A stretch of DNA of 64,000 nt from the NCBI RefSeq assembly GCF_009923995.1, contig NZ_RFSK01000013.1, positions 46,691 through 110,690 on the forward strand, in the 5' to 3' direction. The notes beneath the pieces are model-generated. The model was not told the origin of the DNA. It did no database searches and saw only the letters and a list, made by a program, of their open reading frames with translations. Below are positions 26,002-35,193 of the stretch, in pieces (positions within the stretch are counted from its first letter, which is position 1; each line of letters opens with the position of its first letter). This DNA is from Janthinobacterium sp. GTDB taxonomy: Bacteria; Pseudomonadota; Gammaproteobacteria; Burkholderiales; Burkholderiaceae_D. Made by a program: the position numbers and the translations under genes.

Positions 26002-26960
26002 GGCTGGGCCTCGGTCAGGGTGGCACGCGCGCTGGGCAGGCTGCTCTTGCCCTTCAGCTGCGTGGCCGGGTGGTTGGTAAACATGTCGGCGACCCATTCG
26101 ACAAACACACGCACCTTGGCGGACAGGTGGCGGTTGGGCGGATAGATCACGTGGATGGGCAGGGGGTCGGATTCCCATTCGCCCAGCAATTCCACCATTT
26201 TGCCCTGTTCTATGAGGGGCGCAAGCATGAAATGCGTCATTTGCACGATGCCCAGGCCCGCCAGGCCTGCGGCCGTGTAGGCGTTCGAGTCGTTCAGGGC
26301 GATATGGCTGGGCATGGCGATCTGGATGCGCTCGCCCGCGCGCGTGAAATCCCAGTCGAAGGTCTTGCCCGTCTTGGCGGAGAAGAAATTCACGCCCCGG
26401 TGCTGCGCCAGGTCGTTCGGGTGCAGCGGCGTGCCGTGCCGCGCCAGGTAGCCGGGCGCGGCGCAGGTCATGAAATGCAGCACGCCGACCCGGCGCGCGA
26501 TCAGGTTCAGATCGCCCAGTTCGCCGCCGCGCACGGCGCAGTCCACGCCTTCCTCGATCAGGTCGACGGGGCGGTCGCTGCAGCCCAGCTCCAGCGAGAT
26601 GTCCGGGTAGCGGGCAAAGAAGTCGGGCAGGGCAGGGATGATCAGTTCGCTGGCCAGGGCCGTGGGCGCGTCCACGCGCAGCCGTCCGCTGGGGCTCAGG
26701 CGGGTGCGCGACAGCGATTCCTCCGCTTCGCGTACGTCCGACAGGATGCGCACGCAGCGTTCGTAATACGCGGCGCCGTCGGACGTGATGCTGACGTGGC
26801 GCGTGGTGCGGTTGAGCAATTTAACCGACAAGCTCGTTTCCAGCGACTGGATCAGGGTCGAGACGGTGGCTTTCGGCAGCTGCATGTTTTCCGCCGCGCG
26901 CGTAAAGCCGCCCGCATCGACGACTTGGATGAAAACTTCCATGGCTTGCAGCTTGTTCAC
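25998..26960 (-). CDS. LysR-family transcriptional regulator
   Basis: A 320-residue regulator with an N-terminal winged helix-turn-helix (FTRAAENMQLPKATVSTLIQ) and a periplasmic-binding-like effector domain. GTG at 26960 is chosen because AGGA lies seven bases upstream and the protein then opens MNKLQAMEVF, the usual start of this subgroup; a GTG five codons earlier is possible. It is the first gene of an operon in which each junction is a four-base ATGA overlap. LysR proteins more often lie divergent from their targets; here the regulator heads the operon, implying autoregulation together with the dehydrogenase. Confidence 0.92.
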   Translation of the reverse strand: MNKLQAMEVFIQVVDAGGFTRAAENMQLPKATVSTLIQSLETSLSVKLLNRTTRHVSITSDGAAYYERCVRILSDVREAEESLSRTRLSPSGRLRVDAPTALASELIIPALPDFFARYPDISLELGCSDRPVDLIEEGVDCAVRGGELGDLNLIARRVGVLHFMTCAAPGYLARHGTPLHPNDLAQHRGVNFFSAKTGKTFDWDFTRAGERIQIAMPSHIALNDSNAYTAAGLAGLGIVQMTHFMLAPLIEQGKMVELLGEWESDPLPIHVIYPPNRHLSAKVRVFVEWVADMFTNHPATQLKGKSSLPSARATLTEAQP

Positions 26961-27108
26961 TTGAATTCCTATCACTTTCAGCGCGATTATTCAGAATCCT
27001 GAACAATCAATTCGTCATTGCACTCTTTATCAGATTGTAGATCAAGTCTATAGTTGTTGTACTGCAGCATAAATCTGATTGCCGCAGGAAGTTCACAGGA
27101 GAAAAATC

Positions 27109-27318
27109 ATGGGTCATCGGAATGGAAACTTTGCAGTATTCGCCCTGGTAGCGAGTGTACTGGCTCTGGCCGCGATGGTATCGACGGATGCGTATTCACT
27201 GGCGGCGCAAAGCGAAGCCAGCGGTTATAGCGCCCTGACCCATGAAGTGGGCGGCACCCTGCTGTGCCTGAACGATGCGGTGCTCGATGCTGCCGTGCAG
27301 CCCGTGGTGGCGCAATGA
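27109..27318 (+). CDS. Small exported protein coupled to the hydrolase-like gene
   Basis: 69 residues, starting at the ATG after CAGGAGAAAAATC. The N-terminal two-thirds is a hydrophobic helix (FAVFALVASVLALAAMVS) followed by TDAYSLAAQSEASGY, consistent with a signal peptide or single membrane anchor. No family recognised. Its stop overlaps the next start by four bases (ATGA). Confidence 0.55.
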   Translation: MGHRNGNFAVFALVASVLALAAMVSTDAYSLAAQSEASGYSALTHEVGGTLLCLNDAVLDAAVQPVVAQ

Positions 27319-28175
27319 CGTTTGCCGACGCCGCAGCCGAACTGGCACCTGGCCAGGCGCTGAAGATCCGCGACATCCAGGTGCAGGGCGCGCAGGATGC
27401 GCTGGGCGCGCGCGTCTACACGGCCGGCGTGCCGGGCGCCAGGCAGCCGAACCTGATGGTCTTCTTCCATGGCGGCGGCTTTGTCGACGGCGACCTGGAC
27501 GACGCGGACGACTTCCTGCGCTGTCTCGTGCTGAGCAACCCCGACCACGTGGTGCTGGCCGCGAACTACACGCTGGCGAAGGTGCGGCCTTTCCCCGCCG
27601 CCGTGGAAGATGCGCATGCCGTGCTGCTGTGGGCGAAGAAGAACAAGTCCAAGCTGGGCTGGACGGGCAGGCAGATGGTGGTGTCGGGCATCGAAGCCGG
27701 CGCCAACCTGGCCGCCGTATGCGCCATGATGTCGCGCGACCGGGGCGGACCGCCCCTCGCGGGCCAGGTGCTGATCATGCCCATGCTCGATCCCGGCCTG
27801 TCGACGTGCTCGATGCGTACCTTGCCGAGCTGCCCGGACCTGGCGGAAGTGGCCGACCAGTGCGCCGCCGCCTACCGCGGCTACCTGCCGAATGCCGCCG
27901 ACCGCAGCCACCCGTACGCGTCGCCATTGCAGTCGAGCCGCCTGAAGAACCTGCCGCCGGCGCTCATCCTGTCCAGCGAAGACGACCCATTGCGCGACGA
28001 GGCTGAACAATACGGCAGCAAATTGATCGCCTGCGGCATCAAGACCACCGTGCGGCGCATGGCCGCCGCGCCGCTGCAGGACGCCAGCGCCCGCAACGAG
28101 TGTGCGTGCAAGGTGCAGGTATTGAGCGAAATTAGCAGTTTCGTCGCCGGACTGGGGCAGGAACCCGAGTCATAA
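27315..28175 (+). CDS. Alpha/beta-hydrolase fold protein lacking the catalytic Ser and His
   Basis: A 286-residue protein of the hormone-sensitive-lipase-like group. The oxyanion loop HGGGF is intact at residues 52-56, and the acid-side motif survives as SSEDDPLRDEAEQYG. The nucleophile elbow, normally GDSAGG, reads GIEAGAN at 125-131: Glu127 replaces the catalytic Ser. The region that should hold the catalytic His (usually a Gly-x-x-His-x-Phe) is replaced by RMAAAPLQDASARNECACK. It is probably a binding or regulatory pseudoenzyme, unusually Cys-rich. It has no signal peptide and lies 284 bases upstream of the efflux operon in the same direction. Confidence 0.85.
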   Translation: MTFADAAAELAPGQALKIRDIQVQGAQDALGARVYTAGVPGARQPNLMVFFHGGGFVDGDLDDADDFLRCLVLSNPDHVVLAANYTLAKVRPFPAAVEDAHAVLLWAKKNKSKLGWTGRQMVVSGIEAGANLAAVCAMMSRDRGGPPLAGQVLIMPMLDPGLSTCSMRTLPSCPDLAEVADQCAAAYRGYLPNAADRSHPYASPLQSSRLKNLPPALILSSEDDPLRDEAEQYGSKLIACGIKTTVRRMAAAPLQDASARNECACKVQVLSEISSFVAGLGQEPES

Positions 28176-28240
28176 AGCCGCCATTTGCGGCACTGCAAAA
28201 AAACTTACACCAACCAGTTTACTTTTCGAGTTTTGGTTGT

Positions 28241-28256
28241 TACACTGTCGAGTGTA
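28241..28256. promoter_or_regulatory. Candidate operator upstream of the RND efflux operon
   Basis: Inverted repeat TACACT-GTCG-AGTGTA (6-4-6, perfect arms) about 200 bases before the adaptor gene. Just upstream is a related pair of imperfect repeats, CACCAACCAG and TTTTGGTTGTTACA. The size fits a TetR or MarR dimer site, but no such gene is adjacent. Confidence 0.5.
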
Positions 28257-28459
28257 GATTCTCATTGTAACTCCCTTTCTGTCTGCGTTGTGCATTCGCA
28301 CAGCCGGCTTCGTCGTCCCCGTCTGCTTTTATCCCGCAGGCGGCCTGTTTACCTTTGATCGAGCGCCGTCGGGCGCCATGGCACCACCATTCACTTTTTA
28401 AGCTGGGTTGCTTCCTGCCGCCCATACCATTAGAAATTTTCATAAAACAGGGAAATAAA

Positions 28460-29704
28460 ATGAAAAACGTTCAACAATTTTCCACTCTGCTCAAGCCCCT
28501 GGCTGCCTCGCTGGCGCTGGCAGGACTGGTAGCCGTGAGCCTGGCCGGCTGCGATTCGGCCAATAGCAAGGTGCCCGACGCGCCCGCCGCCGGCGGCCCC
28601 CCCATCTCGGCGGCTGCCGTGGTGGAAAGACAGATCACGGAAACGCAGGAATTCTCGGGCCGCCTGGAAGCGATCGAGCGCGTGGAAATCCGCTCGCGGG
28701 TCGGCGGCTTCATCACGGCCGTCAACTTCAAGCCGGGCAGCGAAGTCAAGAAAGGCGACGTGCTGTTCGTCATCGATCCGCGTCCGTTCCAGGCCGAAGT
28801 GTCGCGCGCCGAAGGCACGGCCGCATCCGCCCGCGCCAAGGCGGAACTGGCCAAGCTGGAACTGTCGCGCGCTGAAAAGCTGCTGGCCGAAAAAGCCATC
28901 GCCCAGCGCGAATTCGATGAAAAGGCGTCGGGCCTGAAAGAGCTGGACGCCAACGTCCGTTCGGCGCAGGCGGCCTATGAAGCGGCCAGGCTGAACCTGT
29001 CGTACACGCAGGTGCAGGCGCCGATCAGCGGCCGTGTCAGCAAGGCGGAAATCACCGTCGGCAACCTGATCGACGCGTCCGCCATCCTCACGTCCGTGGT
29101 GTCGACGGACCGCATTTACGCCAGCTTCGACGGCGATGAAGATACCTACCTGCGCGTGGCCGGCACGGCGCAAAAGGGCACGCCCGTCACCGTCAAGGTG
29201 GGCCTGGCCAACGAAACGGGCTTCCCGCATGAAGGCAAGCTGGAATTCGTCGACAACCAGCTCGATCCGGCCACGGGCAGCGTGCGCATGCGCGCCACCT
29301 TCGCCAACACGGACCGCCAGCTGGTGCCGGGCCTGTTCGCTCGCGTCCAGCTCGACGGCGGCAATGGCCCGCACGCGCAAAGCACGGCGCTGCTGATCTC
29401 CGACCGCGCCGTCGGCACGGACCAGAGCCGCAAATACGTCTACGTGGTGGGTGCCGATAACAAGGCCGAATACCGCGCCGTCAAGCTGGGCCCGAATTCG
29501 GACGGCCTGCGCGTGGTGCGCGAAGGCTTGAAGGCGGGCGAAAAAGTGGTCGTCAACGGCTTGCAGCGCGTGCGCCCCGGCGCGCCCGTCACGCCGCAGA
29601 TGGTGGCCATGGACTTCGACCCGACGGCGCCGGTCGCCCCAGCCAAACCTGAAGTAAAAGACGCCAAGATCGCCGCCAAAGCGGCATCGACTTCCAAGGA
29701 ATAA
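28460..29704 (+). CDS. RND efflux periplasmic adaptor (membrane fusion) lipoprotein
   Basis: A 414-residue adaptor of the MexE/OqxA/AcrA family linking an inner-membrane RND pump to the outer membrane channel. The signal ends in a lipobox (VAVSLAGCDS). It has a biotinyl-lipoyl half-motif (SRVGGFITAVNFKPGSEVKK), a long coiled-coil hairpin (residues about 105-180) and the second lipoyl half (LSYTQVQAPISGRVSK). A Lys/Ala-rich tail follows. It is two bases from the pump gene, forming a three-gene operon. Confidence 0.95.
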   Translation: MKNVQQFSTLLKPLAASLALAGLVAVSLAGCDSANSKVPDAPAAGGPPISAAAVVERQITETQEFSGRLEAIERVEIRSRVGGFITAVNFKPGSEVKKGDVLFVIDPRPFQAEVSRAEGTAASARAKAELAKLELSRAEKLLAEKAIAQREFDEKASGLKELDANVRSAQAAYEAARLNLSYTQVQAPISGRVSKAEITVGNLIDASAILTSVVSTDRIYASFDGDEDTYLRVAGTAQKGTPVTVKVGLANETGFPHEGKLEFVDNQLDPATGSVRMRATFANTDRQLVPGLFARVQLDGGNGPHAQSTALLISDRAVGTDQSRKYVYVVGADNKAEYRAVKLGPNSDGLRVVREGLKAGEKVVVNGLQRVRPGAPVTPQMVAMDFDPTAPVAPAKPEVKDAKIAAKAASTSKE

Positions 29705-29706
29705 AC

Positions 29707-32700
29707 ATGAATTTTTCCCGCTTTTTCATCGACAAGCCGATTTTCGCGGCGGTGCTGTCGATCGTCATATTCGTGGCCGGGCTGCTGTCGATTTTCGGCC
29801 TGCCCATCTCCGAATATCCCGACGTCGTGCCGCCGTCCGTGGTGGTGCGCGCGCAATACCCGGGCGCCAACCCGAAAGTGATCGCCGAAACCGTGGCTGC
29901 GCCGCTCGAGGAGCAGATCAACGGCGTCGAGAACATGCTCTACATGTCCTCGCAAAACACCTCCGATGGCGCGATGATGCTGACCGTGACCTTCAAGATC
30001 GGCACCAACGTCGAGCAGGCCGAGACGCAGGTGCAGAACCGCGTGCAGCGCGCCTTGCCGCGTCTGCCCGAGGAAGTGCGCCAGATCGGCGTGACGACGG
30101 TCAAATCGTCGCCCAACCTGACCATGGTGGTGCACCTGGTTTCGCCGAACAAGCGCTATGACGACATGTATCTGCGTAACTACGCCGTGCTGAACGTCAA
30201 GGACCAGCTGGCCCGTCTGCCCGGCATGGGCGACATCCAGATCTTCGGCGCGGGCGACTACGCCATGCGCATCTGGCTCGACCCGCAAAAGGTAGCGGCG
30301 CGTGGCATGACGGCCAATGACGTCGTCGACGCCATCCGCGAGCAGAACGTGCAGGTGGCTGCAGGTGTCATCGGCGCGTCGCCGGCGAAGAACTCGGACT
30401 TCCAGCTGACCGTCAATACCCAGGGCCGTCTGCAGACGCCGGAGGAATTCGGCGCCATCATCGTGCGCACCAATGCCGACGGCGCCGTCACGCACCTGAA
30501 GGACGTGGCGCGCGTGGAAATGGGCGCCAACAGCTACTCGCTGCGTTCGCTGCTGAACAACAATCCGGCCGTCGGCATGGGTGTTTTCGAAGCGCCGAAT
30601 GCCAACGCGCTGCAATTGTCGTCCGACGTGCGCGCCAAGATGGAAGAACTGAAAAAGGACTTCCCGCAAGGCGTGGAATACCGCATCGAATATGACCCGA
30701 CGCAGTTCGTGCGCTCGTCCATCGAAGCCGTGATCCATACACTGCTCGAGGCGATCGCCCTGGTGGTGCTGGTGGTGATCATCTTCCTGCAAACCTGGCG
30801 CGCCTCCATCATCCCGCTGCTGGCCGTTCCCGTCTCCATCGTGGGCACCTTTGCCGTGATGCTGGGCTTTGGCTTCTCGATCAACACCCTGTCGCTGTTC
30901 GGCCTCGTGCTGGCCATCGGTATCGTCGTCGATGATGCCATCGTGGTGGTGGAAAACGTCGAGCGCAATATCGAGGAAGGCTTGTCGCCGCGCGACGCCA
31001 CCATCCAGGCCATGAAAGAGGTGAGCGGTCCCATCGTCGCCATCGCCCTGGTGCTGTGCGCCGTGTTCGTGCCGATCGCCTTCGTGCCAGGTTTGTCCGG
31101 CGAGTTCTATCGCCAGTTCGCGCTGACGATCGCCATTTCGACCGTGATCTCGGCATTCAGCTCGCTGACCCTGGCGCCAGCCCTGTCGGCCGCCCTGCTG
31201 AAACCGCACGATGCGCCGAAAGACGCGCTGACGCGCGGCATGGACAAGGTCTTCGGCCGCTTCTTCGCCTGGTTCAACCGCTTCTTCGGCCGCGCTTCGC
31301 ACCGCTATGAAGCGGGCGTGAAGGGCGTGCTGGGCCGCAAGAGCGCTTCGCTGGGCGTGTATGCGCTGCTGGTCGTCGCCGCCATCTTCACCTTCAAGGC
31401 CGTGCCGGCCGGTTTCGTGCCGGGCCAGGACAAGCAGTACCTGGTGGGCTTTGCGCAATTGCCCGACGCCGCCTCGCTGGACCGCACGGAAGATGTCGTG
31501 CGCCGCATGTCGGACGTGATCAAGTCGGTGCCAGGCGTCGAATCGACCATCGCCTTCCCTGGCCTGTCGATCAACGACTTCACCAATGCGCCGAACTCGG
31601 GCATCGTCTTCGCCACCCTGAAACCGTTCGATGAACGCACCAGCAAGGAATTGTCGGGCGGCGCCATCGCGGCCGAGATCAACAAGCGCCTGGGCGGCAT
31701 CCAGGACGCCTTCATCATGGTCTTCCCGCCACCGCCCGTCAACGGCCTCGGTACCATCGGCGGCTTCAAGATGATGATCGAAGACCGCGGCAACCTCGGT
31801 TACGACGCGCTGTACAACGCCACGCAGGCACTGGCCGCCAAGGCATACCAGACGCCGGAACTGGCGGGCGTGTTCTCGGGCTACCAGATCAACGTGCCGC
31901 AGCTGTTCGCCGACGTCGACCGCGTGAAGGCCAAGCAGATGGGCGTGCAGCTGCAAACCATCTACCAGACCTTGCAGATCAACCTCGGTTCGCTGTACGT
32001 GAACGACTTCAACCAGTTTGGCCGCACCTACCAGGTGCGCGTGCAGGCCGATGCCGCGTTCCGTTCGCATGCCCAGGATATCGCGCAGCTGAAGGTGCGC
32101 AATGACAAAGGCGAAATGATCCCGCTGTCGTCGTTGATGCGCGTCAAGGATACCTATGGTCCGGACCGCGTCCAGCGCTACAACGCCTATTCCGCGGCCG
32201 ATTTCAACGGCGGCGCCGCCCCTGGCGTGTCGAGCGGCCAGGCGCAAGCCGCGCTGGAACGCATCGCCAAGGAAGTGCTGCCGCAGGGGATTTCGTTTGA
32301 ATGGACGGAGCTGACCTACCAGGACATCTTGTCCGGCAATACGATGATCTATGTCTTCCCGCTGTGCGTGCTGCTGGTGTTCCTCGTGCTCGCCGCCCAG
32401 TACGAAAGCTGGACCCTGCCGCTGGCCGTGATCCTGATCGTGCCGATGTCCATCCTGTGCGCGCTGCTCGGCGTCAAATTGACCGGTGGCGACAACAATG
32501 TGTTCACGCAGATCGCGCTGTTCGTGCTGGTGGGGCTGGCGTCGAAGAATGCCATCCTGATCGTGGAATTTGCCCGCGAACTGGAAGACCATGGCCGCAG
32601 CGTCGTGCAAGCGGCGCTGGAAGCATGCCGTCTGCGCCTGCGTCCGATTTTGATGACGTCGATCGCCTTCATCATGGGCGTGGTGCCTCTCGTGTTCTCG

Positions 32701-32907
32701 CACGGGGCCGGTTCGGAAATGCGCCATGCCATGGGCGTGGCGGTGTTCGCCGGCATGCTGGGCGTGACCTTCTTCGGCCTGTTCCTGACGCCCGTGTTCT
32801 ATGTACTGCTGCGCACCCTGGCGCAGCGTTTTGAGAAAAAACCAGCCGCCGCTGCCGCCAAGCCTGTCGCCGCGCCAGCGCTGGACCTGGAAGGAGATAT
32901 ATATTGA
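29707..32907 (+). CDS. RND (HAE1) multidrug efflux pump, MexF/OqxB-like
   Basis: A 1066-residue proton-driven pump with 12 TM helices and two large periplasmic loops. The TM4 proton-relay Asp pair is in VLAIGIVVDDAIVVVENVE near residue 407. The porter domain segment GGFKMMIEDRGNLGYDAL resembles MexF, BpeF and OqxB more than AcrB, suggesting phenicol, quinolone or trimethoprim-like substrates; this is a family inference. The C-terminal tail is Ala/Lys/Pro-rich. The stop overlaps the next gene's TTG start. Confidence 0.96.
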   Translation: MNFSRFFIDKPIFAAVLSIVIFVAGLLSIFGLPISEYPDVVPPSVVVRAQYPGANPKVIAETVAAPLEEQINGVENMLYMSSQNTSDGAMMLTVTFKIGTNVEQAETQVQNRVQRALPRLPEEVRQIGVTTVKSSPNLTMVVHLVSPNKRYDDMYLRNYAVLNVKDQLARLPGMGDIQIFGAGDYAMRIWLDPQKVAARGMTANDVVDAIREQNVQVAAGVIGASPAKNSDFQLTVNTQGRLQTPEEFGAIIVRTNADGAVTHLKDVARVEMGANSYSLRSLLNNNPAVGMGVFEAPNANALQLSSDVRAKMEELKKDFPQGVEYRIEYDPTQFVRSSIEAVIHTLLEAIALVVLVVIIFLQTWRASIIPLLAVPVSIVGTFAVMLGFGFSINTLSLFGLVLAIGIVVDDAIVVVENVERNIEEGLSPRDATIQAMKEVSGPIVAIALVLCAVFVPIAFVPGLSGEFYRQFALTIAISTVISAFSSLTLAPALSAALLKPHDAPKDALTRGMDKVFGRFFAWFNRFFGRASHRYEAGVKGVLGRKSASLGVYALLVVAAIFTFKAVPAGFVPGQDKQYLVGFAQLPDAASLDRTEDVVRRMSDVIKSVPGVESTIAFPGLSINDFTNAPNSGIVFATLKPFDERTSKELSGGAIAAEINKRLGGIQDAFIMVFPPPPVNGLGTIGGFKMMIEDRGNLGYDALYNATQALAAKAYQTPELAGVFSGYQINVPQLFADVDRVKAKQMGVQLQTIYQTLQINLGSLYVNDFNQFGRTYQVRVQADAAFRSHAQDIAQLKVRNDKGEMIPLSSLMRVKDTYGPDRVQRYNAYSAADFNGGAAPGVSSGQAQAALERIAKEVLPQGISFEWTELTYQDILSGNTMIYVFPLCVLLVFLVLAAQYESWTLPLAVILIVPMSILCALLGVKLTGGDNNVFTQIALFVLVGLASKNAILIVEFARELEDHGRSVVQAALEACRLRLRPILMTSIAFIMGVVPLVFSHGAGSEMRHAMGVAVFAGMLGVTFFGLFLTPVFYVLLRTLAQRFEKKPAAAAAKPVAAPALDLEGDIY

Positions 32908-34400
32908 AAACCAACGCAACTACACGGGTCACCGTCCTGCGCACGGCCTTGACGGCCATGGCAGCGGCCGTGCTGCTGGCCGCCTGCGCGGCGCCCGAGT
33001 TCAAGCAGCCGCAGATCGAGACGCCCACGGCGTTCAAGGAAGCGCAAGCGCCTGCCGTGCAGACGGCAGCCGACGGCACGCGCTGGAAGCAGGGCGTGCC
33101 CGCCGAGCGCCAGGCGCGCGGTGAGTGGTGGCTGGCCTTCAATGATCCGGCTCTCACAAGCCTGATCGGCGAAGCCACGCAGGCCAATGCCAACCTGGCC
33201 GTGGCCGCCGCCCGCGTCAGGCAGGCGAGGGCGATTGCCGGCATCGCCGAAGCGGACCGCATCCCGCAAGTGGGCGTGAACGTGGGCGCGCAGCGCAACC
33301 GCGCCTCCGCCATCTCGCTGGGTTTGCCGAACGGCGCGCCGGTCGCCGCCGGCAACGTCTACCAGGCCAACCTGACGGCCAGCTATGAAGTGGACCTGTT
33401 CGGCAGGGTGGCTTCGAACGTGAGCGCCTCGCGCAGCGATGCGCTGGCCGTGGAAGCGACCTACCGTTCCGTGCTGCTGTCCCTGCAGGCGGATGTGGCG
33501 CAGACCTACTTCCAGCTGCGCGCCACGGACGCCGAACTGGCGACCCTGGCCCAGACGGTGCGCCTGCGCGAAGAAAGCGTGCACGTGAACCAGCGCCGCT
33601 ATGACCTGGGCGATATCGGCGAATTCGACCTGTCCCGTGCCCGCACGGAGCTGTCGACGGCGCGCGCCGAAGCCATCGGCCTGCAGCGCCAGCGCGCCAC
33701 CGGCGAGCATGCGCTGGCCGTCCTGCTGGGCAAACCTGCCGCCAGTTTCACGGCGGCGGCCAATCCGCTGGAAGACAGCGCCTTCCTGCCCGTGATCCCG
33801 GCCGGCATGCCGTCGTCATTGCTGGAGCGCCGTCCCGACATCGCATCGGCGCAGCGCACCATGGAAGCGTCGAATGCGCGCATCGGCGTGGCCAAATCGG
33901 CCATGTTCCCGGCGCTGACGCTGAACGCCTCCGGCGGCGGCGCGTCCGACACCTTCTCGGACATCTTCAAGTGGAGCAGCCGTTCCTGGCTGCTGGGCGC
34001 CCTGATGTCGATGCCCATCATAGATGGCGGCCGCAACAAGGCTGCTGTGACGCGCAGCGAAGCGCAGCTGGAAGAGTCGGTGGCGACGTATCGCCAGAGC
34101 GTGCTGGTGGCCTTCGCCGAGGTGGAAGACAACCTGGCCGGCCTGCGCATCCTGTCGGGCCAGACGCAGCAGATCGACGAAGCCGTTGTCTCGGCGCGCC
34201 GTTCGGCCGACCTGGCGCAGAAGCTGTACGACGCGGGCCGTTCCAGCTATCTCGATCTGCTCGACGCGCAGCGTAACCTGGCGACCATCGAGCGCAATGC
34301 CGTGCAGTTGCGCGGCAACCGCGCCGTCACCACGGTGGCGCTGATCCGCGCCCTGGGCGGCGGCTGGGGCGAGACGGAGCCGCAGGTGGCGGCCAACTGA
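32904..34400 (+). CDS. Outer membrane channel lipoprotein, NodT/OprM family
   Basis: A 498-residue outer membrane factor completing the tripartite pump. It starts at TTG (32904) overlapping the pump stop by four bases, with AAGGAG ten bases upstream. A lipobox (LLAACAAPE) follows the signal. Two repeats of the TolC-like coiled-coil and beta-strand unit are visible, each with the conserved YEVDLFGR/SWLLGALMSMPI-type strand. A conserved LLERRPDIASAQ lies near residue 310. It should trimerise and dock to the adaptor. Confidence 0.95.
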   Translation: MKTNATTRVTVLRTALTAMAAAVLLAACAAPEFKQPQIETPTAFKEAQAPAVQTAADGTRWKQGVPAERQARGEWWLAFNDPALTSLIGEATQANANLAVAAARVRQARAIAGIAEADRIPQVGVNVGAQRNRASAISLGLPNGAPVAAGNVYQANLTASYEVDLFGRVASNVSASRSDALAVEATYRSVLLSLQADVAQTYFQLRATDAELATLAQTVRLREESVHVNQRRYDLGDIGEFDLSRARTELSTARAEAIGLQRQRATGEHALAVLLGKPAASFTAAANPLEDSAFLPVIPAGMPSSLLERRPDIASAQRTMEASNARIGVAKSAMFPALTLNASGGGASDTFSDIFKWSSRSWLLGALMSMPIIDGGRNKAAVTRSEAQLEESVATYRQSVLVAFAEVEDNLAGLRILSGQTQQIDEAVVSARRSADLAQKLYDAGRSSYLDLLDAQRNLATIERNAVQLRGNRAVTTVALIRALGGGWGETEPQVAAN

Positions 34401-34450
34401 TTTCCGGCACCGCGGGCCGGCATTCCCGGCCCGCGGCAAGGAACATCGTC

Positions 34451-34487
34451 AAAACGGCGCCGTGCGATTGCACTGCGCCGTTTTTTT
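34451..34487 (+). terminator. Terminator of the RND operon
   Basis: Stem AAAACGGCGC / GCGCCGTTTT around a 14-base loop, then more T. A separate 10-bp GC-only hairpin (CGCGGGCCGG / CCGGCCCGCG) lies 31 bases upstream at 34411-34435. Confidence 0.85.
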
Positions 34488-34573
34488 GTTTTCAACGCGT
34501 TGAATCCGTTTGCGCAAAGGCCGCGTAAATACTCCTGCAATCACGCAAACGCAGTCATCCAGGAGATACCATC

Positions 34574-35131
34574 ATGCGCACCTTTTTTCCCGCAGCACTG
34601 TTTGTCACGTCCATGCTGGCCGCCAGCGCTCCCTTCGCCGCCGACATGAGCACCATGGTGGGCGGCCAGAGCATGTATCCCAGCAAGGACATCGTCGACA
34701 ACGCCGTCAATTCGGCCGACCACACGACCCTGGTCGCCGCCGTCAAGGCGGCCGGCCTGGTCGACACCCTGAAAGGCAAGGGCCCGTTTACCGTGTTTGC
34801 GCCGACGAATGCGGCCTTCGGCAAGTTGCCAGCCGGCACCGTCGACACCCTGGTGAAACCGGAAAACAAGGCCACCCTGACGAAAATCCTTACCTACCAC
34901 GTCGTGCCCGGCACCTACGACTTCAAGGCCCTGGCGAAGGAAATCCGCATGCATGACGGCAGGGCGACCCTGCCCACGGCCAGCGGCGGCAAGCTGATGT
35001 TCGCCATGAACGGCATGCATAACATCGTGGTCATGGATGAAAGCGGCAATAGCGCCAACATCAGCACCTATGACGTATATCAATCGAATGGCGTGATCAA
35101 TGTCATTGACACGGTGCTGATGCCGAAATAA
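34574..35131 (+). CDS. Secreted fasciclin (FAS1) domain protein
   Basis: A 185-residue exported protein. A signal peptide (MRTFFPAALFVTSMLAASAP, then FAA) precedes a single FAS1 domain. Conserved segments are the H1 motif FTVFAPTNAAFGKLP and the H2-like YHVVPGTYDF and NGVINVIDTVLMPK. Such proteins are periplasmic or extracellular adhesion-type domains of unclear bacterial role. AGGAGA precedes the ATG. Transcribed alone; it ends in the terminator shared with the convergent small protein gene. Confidence 0.93.
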   Translation: MRTFFPAALFVTSMLAASAPFAADMSTMVGGQSMYPSKDIVDNAVNSADHTTLVAAVKAAGLVDTLKGKGPFTVFAPTNAAFGKLPAGTVDTLVKPENKATLTKILTYHVVPGTYDFKALAKEIRMHDGRATLPTASGGKLMFAMNGMHNIVVMDESGNSANISTYDVYQSNGVINVIDTVLMPK

Positions 35132-35147
35132 GGCAACAGCGGGCGAA

Positions 35148-35177
35148 AAAAAAGACAGGGAAGCCCCTGTCTTTTTT
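35148..35177. terminator. Bidirectional terminator between fasciclin and Ala/Lys-rich genes
   Basis: Core stem GACAGGG / CCCTGTC with AAGC loop, flanked by six A and six T, so it can work on both strands. Confidence 0.85.
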
Positions 35178-35193
35178 GCCTGCGCGGCGCCGC

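Noticed and set aside
29440..32919. A 1159-codon minus-strand frame opposite the RND pump
   Set aside because: Shadow frame caused by high GC and codon bias of the pump gene; its His/Gln/Arg-rich protein has no domain character.
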